Part shown: one piece after another, positions 5,493-5,753 of the stretch
How positions within the stretch are numbered: the first letter of the stretch is position 1
Layout: each line of letters starts with the position of its first letter
From: CAYTLQ01 sp964438715
Lineage (GTDB): Bacteria; Bacteroidota; Ignavibacteria; Ignavibacteriales; Ignavibacteriaceae
Direction of reading: 5' to 3'
NCBI GenBank assembly: GCA_964438715.1
Contig: CAYTLQ010000004.1
Coordinates: 1 to 5,753 of the forward strand
DNA length: 5,753 bases
Translations under genes and position numbers: made by a program
Notes under the pieces: model-generated
The model's input: only the letters and a program-made list of their open reading frames with translations
Databases searched by the model: none
Told to the model about the DNA's origin: nothing

Positions 5493-5753
5493 ATTCTTCC
5501 CACGCCGCCCCAAGGTGTTGCCCAAAATCTACGCTTATGAGGACACACATCCGCAATACGCGGGCTTGCTCACGGTGGGCTTCACCACCCAAAATGTACA
5601 GGAGCGGGTGGCACAGCAATATCCAACAATGCGCCCCGGCCCGTTACCCTACCACATTTTGCTGGAGAAAGATGATATCCGCAATGACGGTAAAACCTGT
5701 ACGGACCACGAGATTCCCCGGATGTCACCCATCAACGGACTACGGGCCGACGG
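5485..5753 (+). CDS. GIY-YIG-type N-terminus of a probable restriction helicase (partial)
   Basis: The first 89 codons are present and the gene runs off the window. KIYAYED (14-20), then GLLTVGFTTQNVQERVAQQYPT (two beta strands followed by a helix with conserved-type Arg41), resembles the T5orf172/MUG113 branch of GIY-YIG nucleases, where the two tripeptides are loosely kept. From memory, this type of start (xFFPxRPxxxPKIYAY) belongs to large DEAD/DEAH helicases found beside Eco57I-type methylases, so a restriction or DNA-translocating subunit is expected; the helicase motifs themselves lie outside the window. The start ATG overlaps the nuclease stop (ATGAGTGA), with AAGGA at 5472-5476 as ribosome site. 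A divergent truncated copy of this start lies at 4228-4320. Confidence 0.72.
   Translation, partial: MSEFFPRRPKVLPKIYAYEDTHPQYAGLLTVGFTTQNVQERVAQQYPTMRPGPLPYHILLEKDDIRNDGKTCTDHEIPRMSPINGLRAD

Overview
The window looks like the left edge and most of a bacterial restriction-type defence island. No gene identifies the host. Clear Shine-Dalgarno sites (GAGG before 4228, GGAGG before 4317, AAGGA before 5485) and a GTG start argue for an ordinary SD-using bacterium, but I cannot name a phylum.

Layout. Positions 1-893 are very AT-rich (sampled 60-base lines are 22-23% GC by hand count). They hold two pairs of short direct repeats and one small gene or gene remnant (147-656), which encodes the tail of a staphylococcal-nuclease fold plus two membrane segments. 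From about 894 the base composition jumps (many lines 50-63% GC) and a tightly packed plus-strand operon runs to the window end: a small motif-IV-less N6-methyltransferase-like subunit (894-1556); an Eco57I-type N6-adenine methyltransferase with NPPY (1534-3069); a Fic-family AMP-transferase with an N-terminal inhibitory motif and a C-terminal winged-helix-like region (3062-4147); a DUF1016/YhcG-type PDDEXK nuclease (4317-5492); and the first 89 codons of a GIY-YIG-type protein, probably the N-terminus of a restriction helicase (5485 to the edge). Four genes overlap their predecessor: three at stop/start junctions plus a 23-base overlap between the two methylase genes. This points to translational coupling.

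The only real break is 4148-4227, between fic and the nuclease gene. It holds a three-unit 23-bp tandem repeat made of six TGACA-like half-sites, then a 30-codon mini-ORF (4228-4320). The mini-ORF is a diverged copy of the start of the downstream GIY-YIG gene, cut off after about 24 codons and joined by a GTGA overlap to the nuclease gene. I read this as the scar of a cassette insertion that split the ancestral methylase-helicase order.

Working model (inference): the two methylase subunits mark host DNA, the GIY-YIG helicase and possibly the PDDEXK protein attack unmodified DNA, and Fic acts as a regulator or guard. The most unusual sequence features are the nested mini-ORF scar, three 39-bp palindromic repeats inside the nuclease gene, the TGACA array, and an AT-rich block covering the target-recognition half of the methyltransferase.
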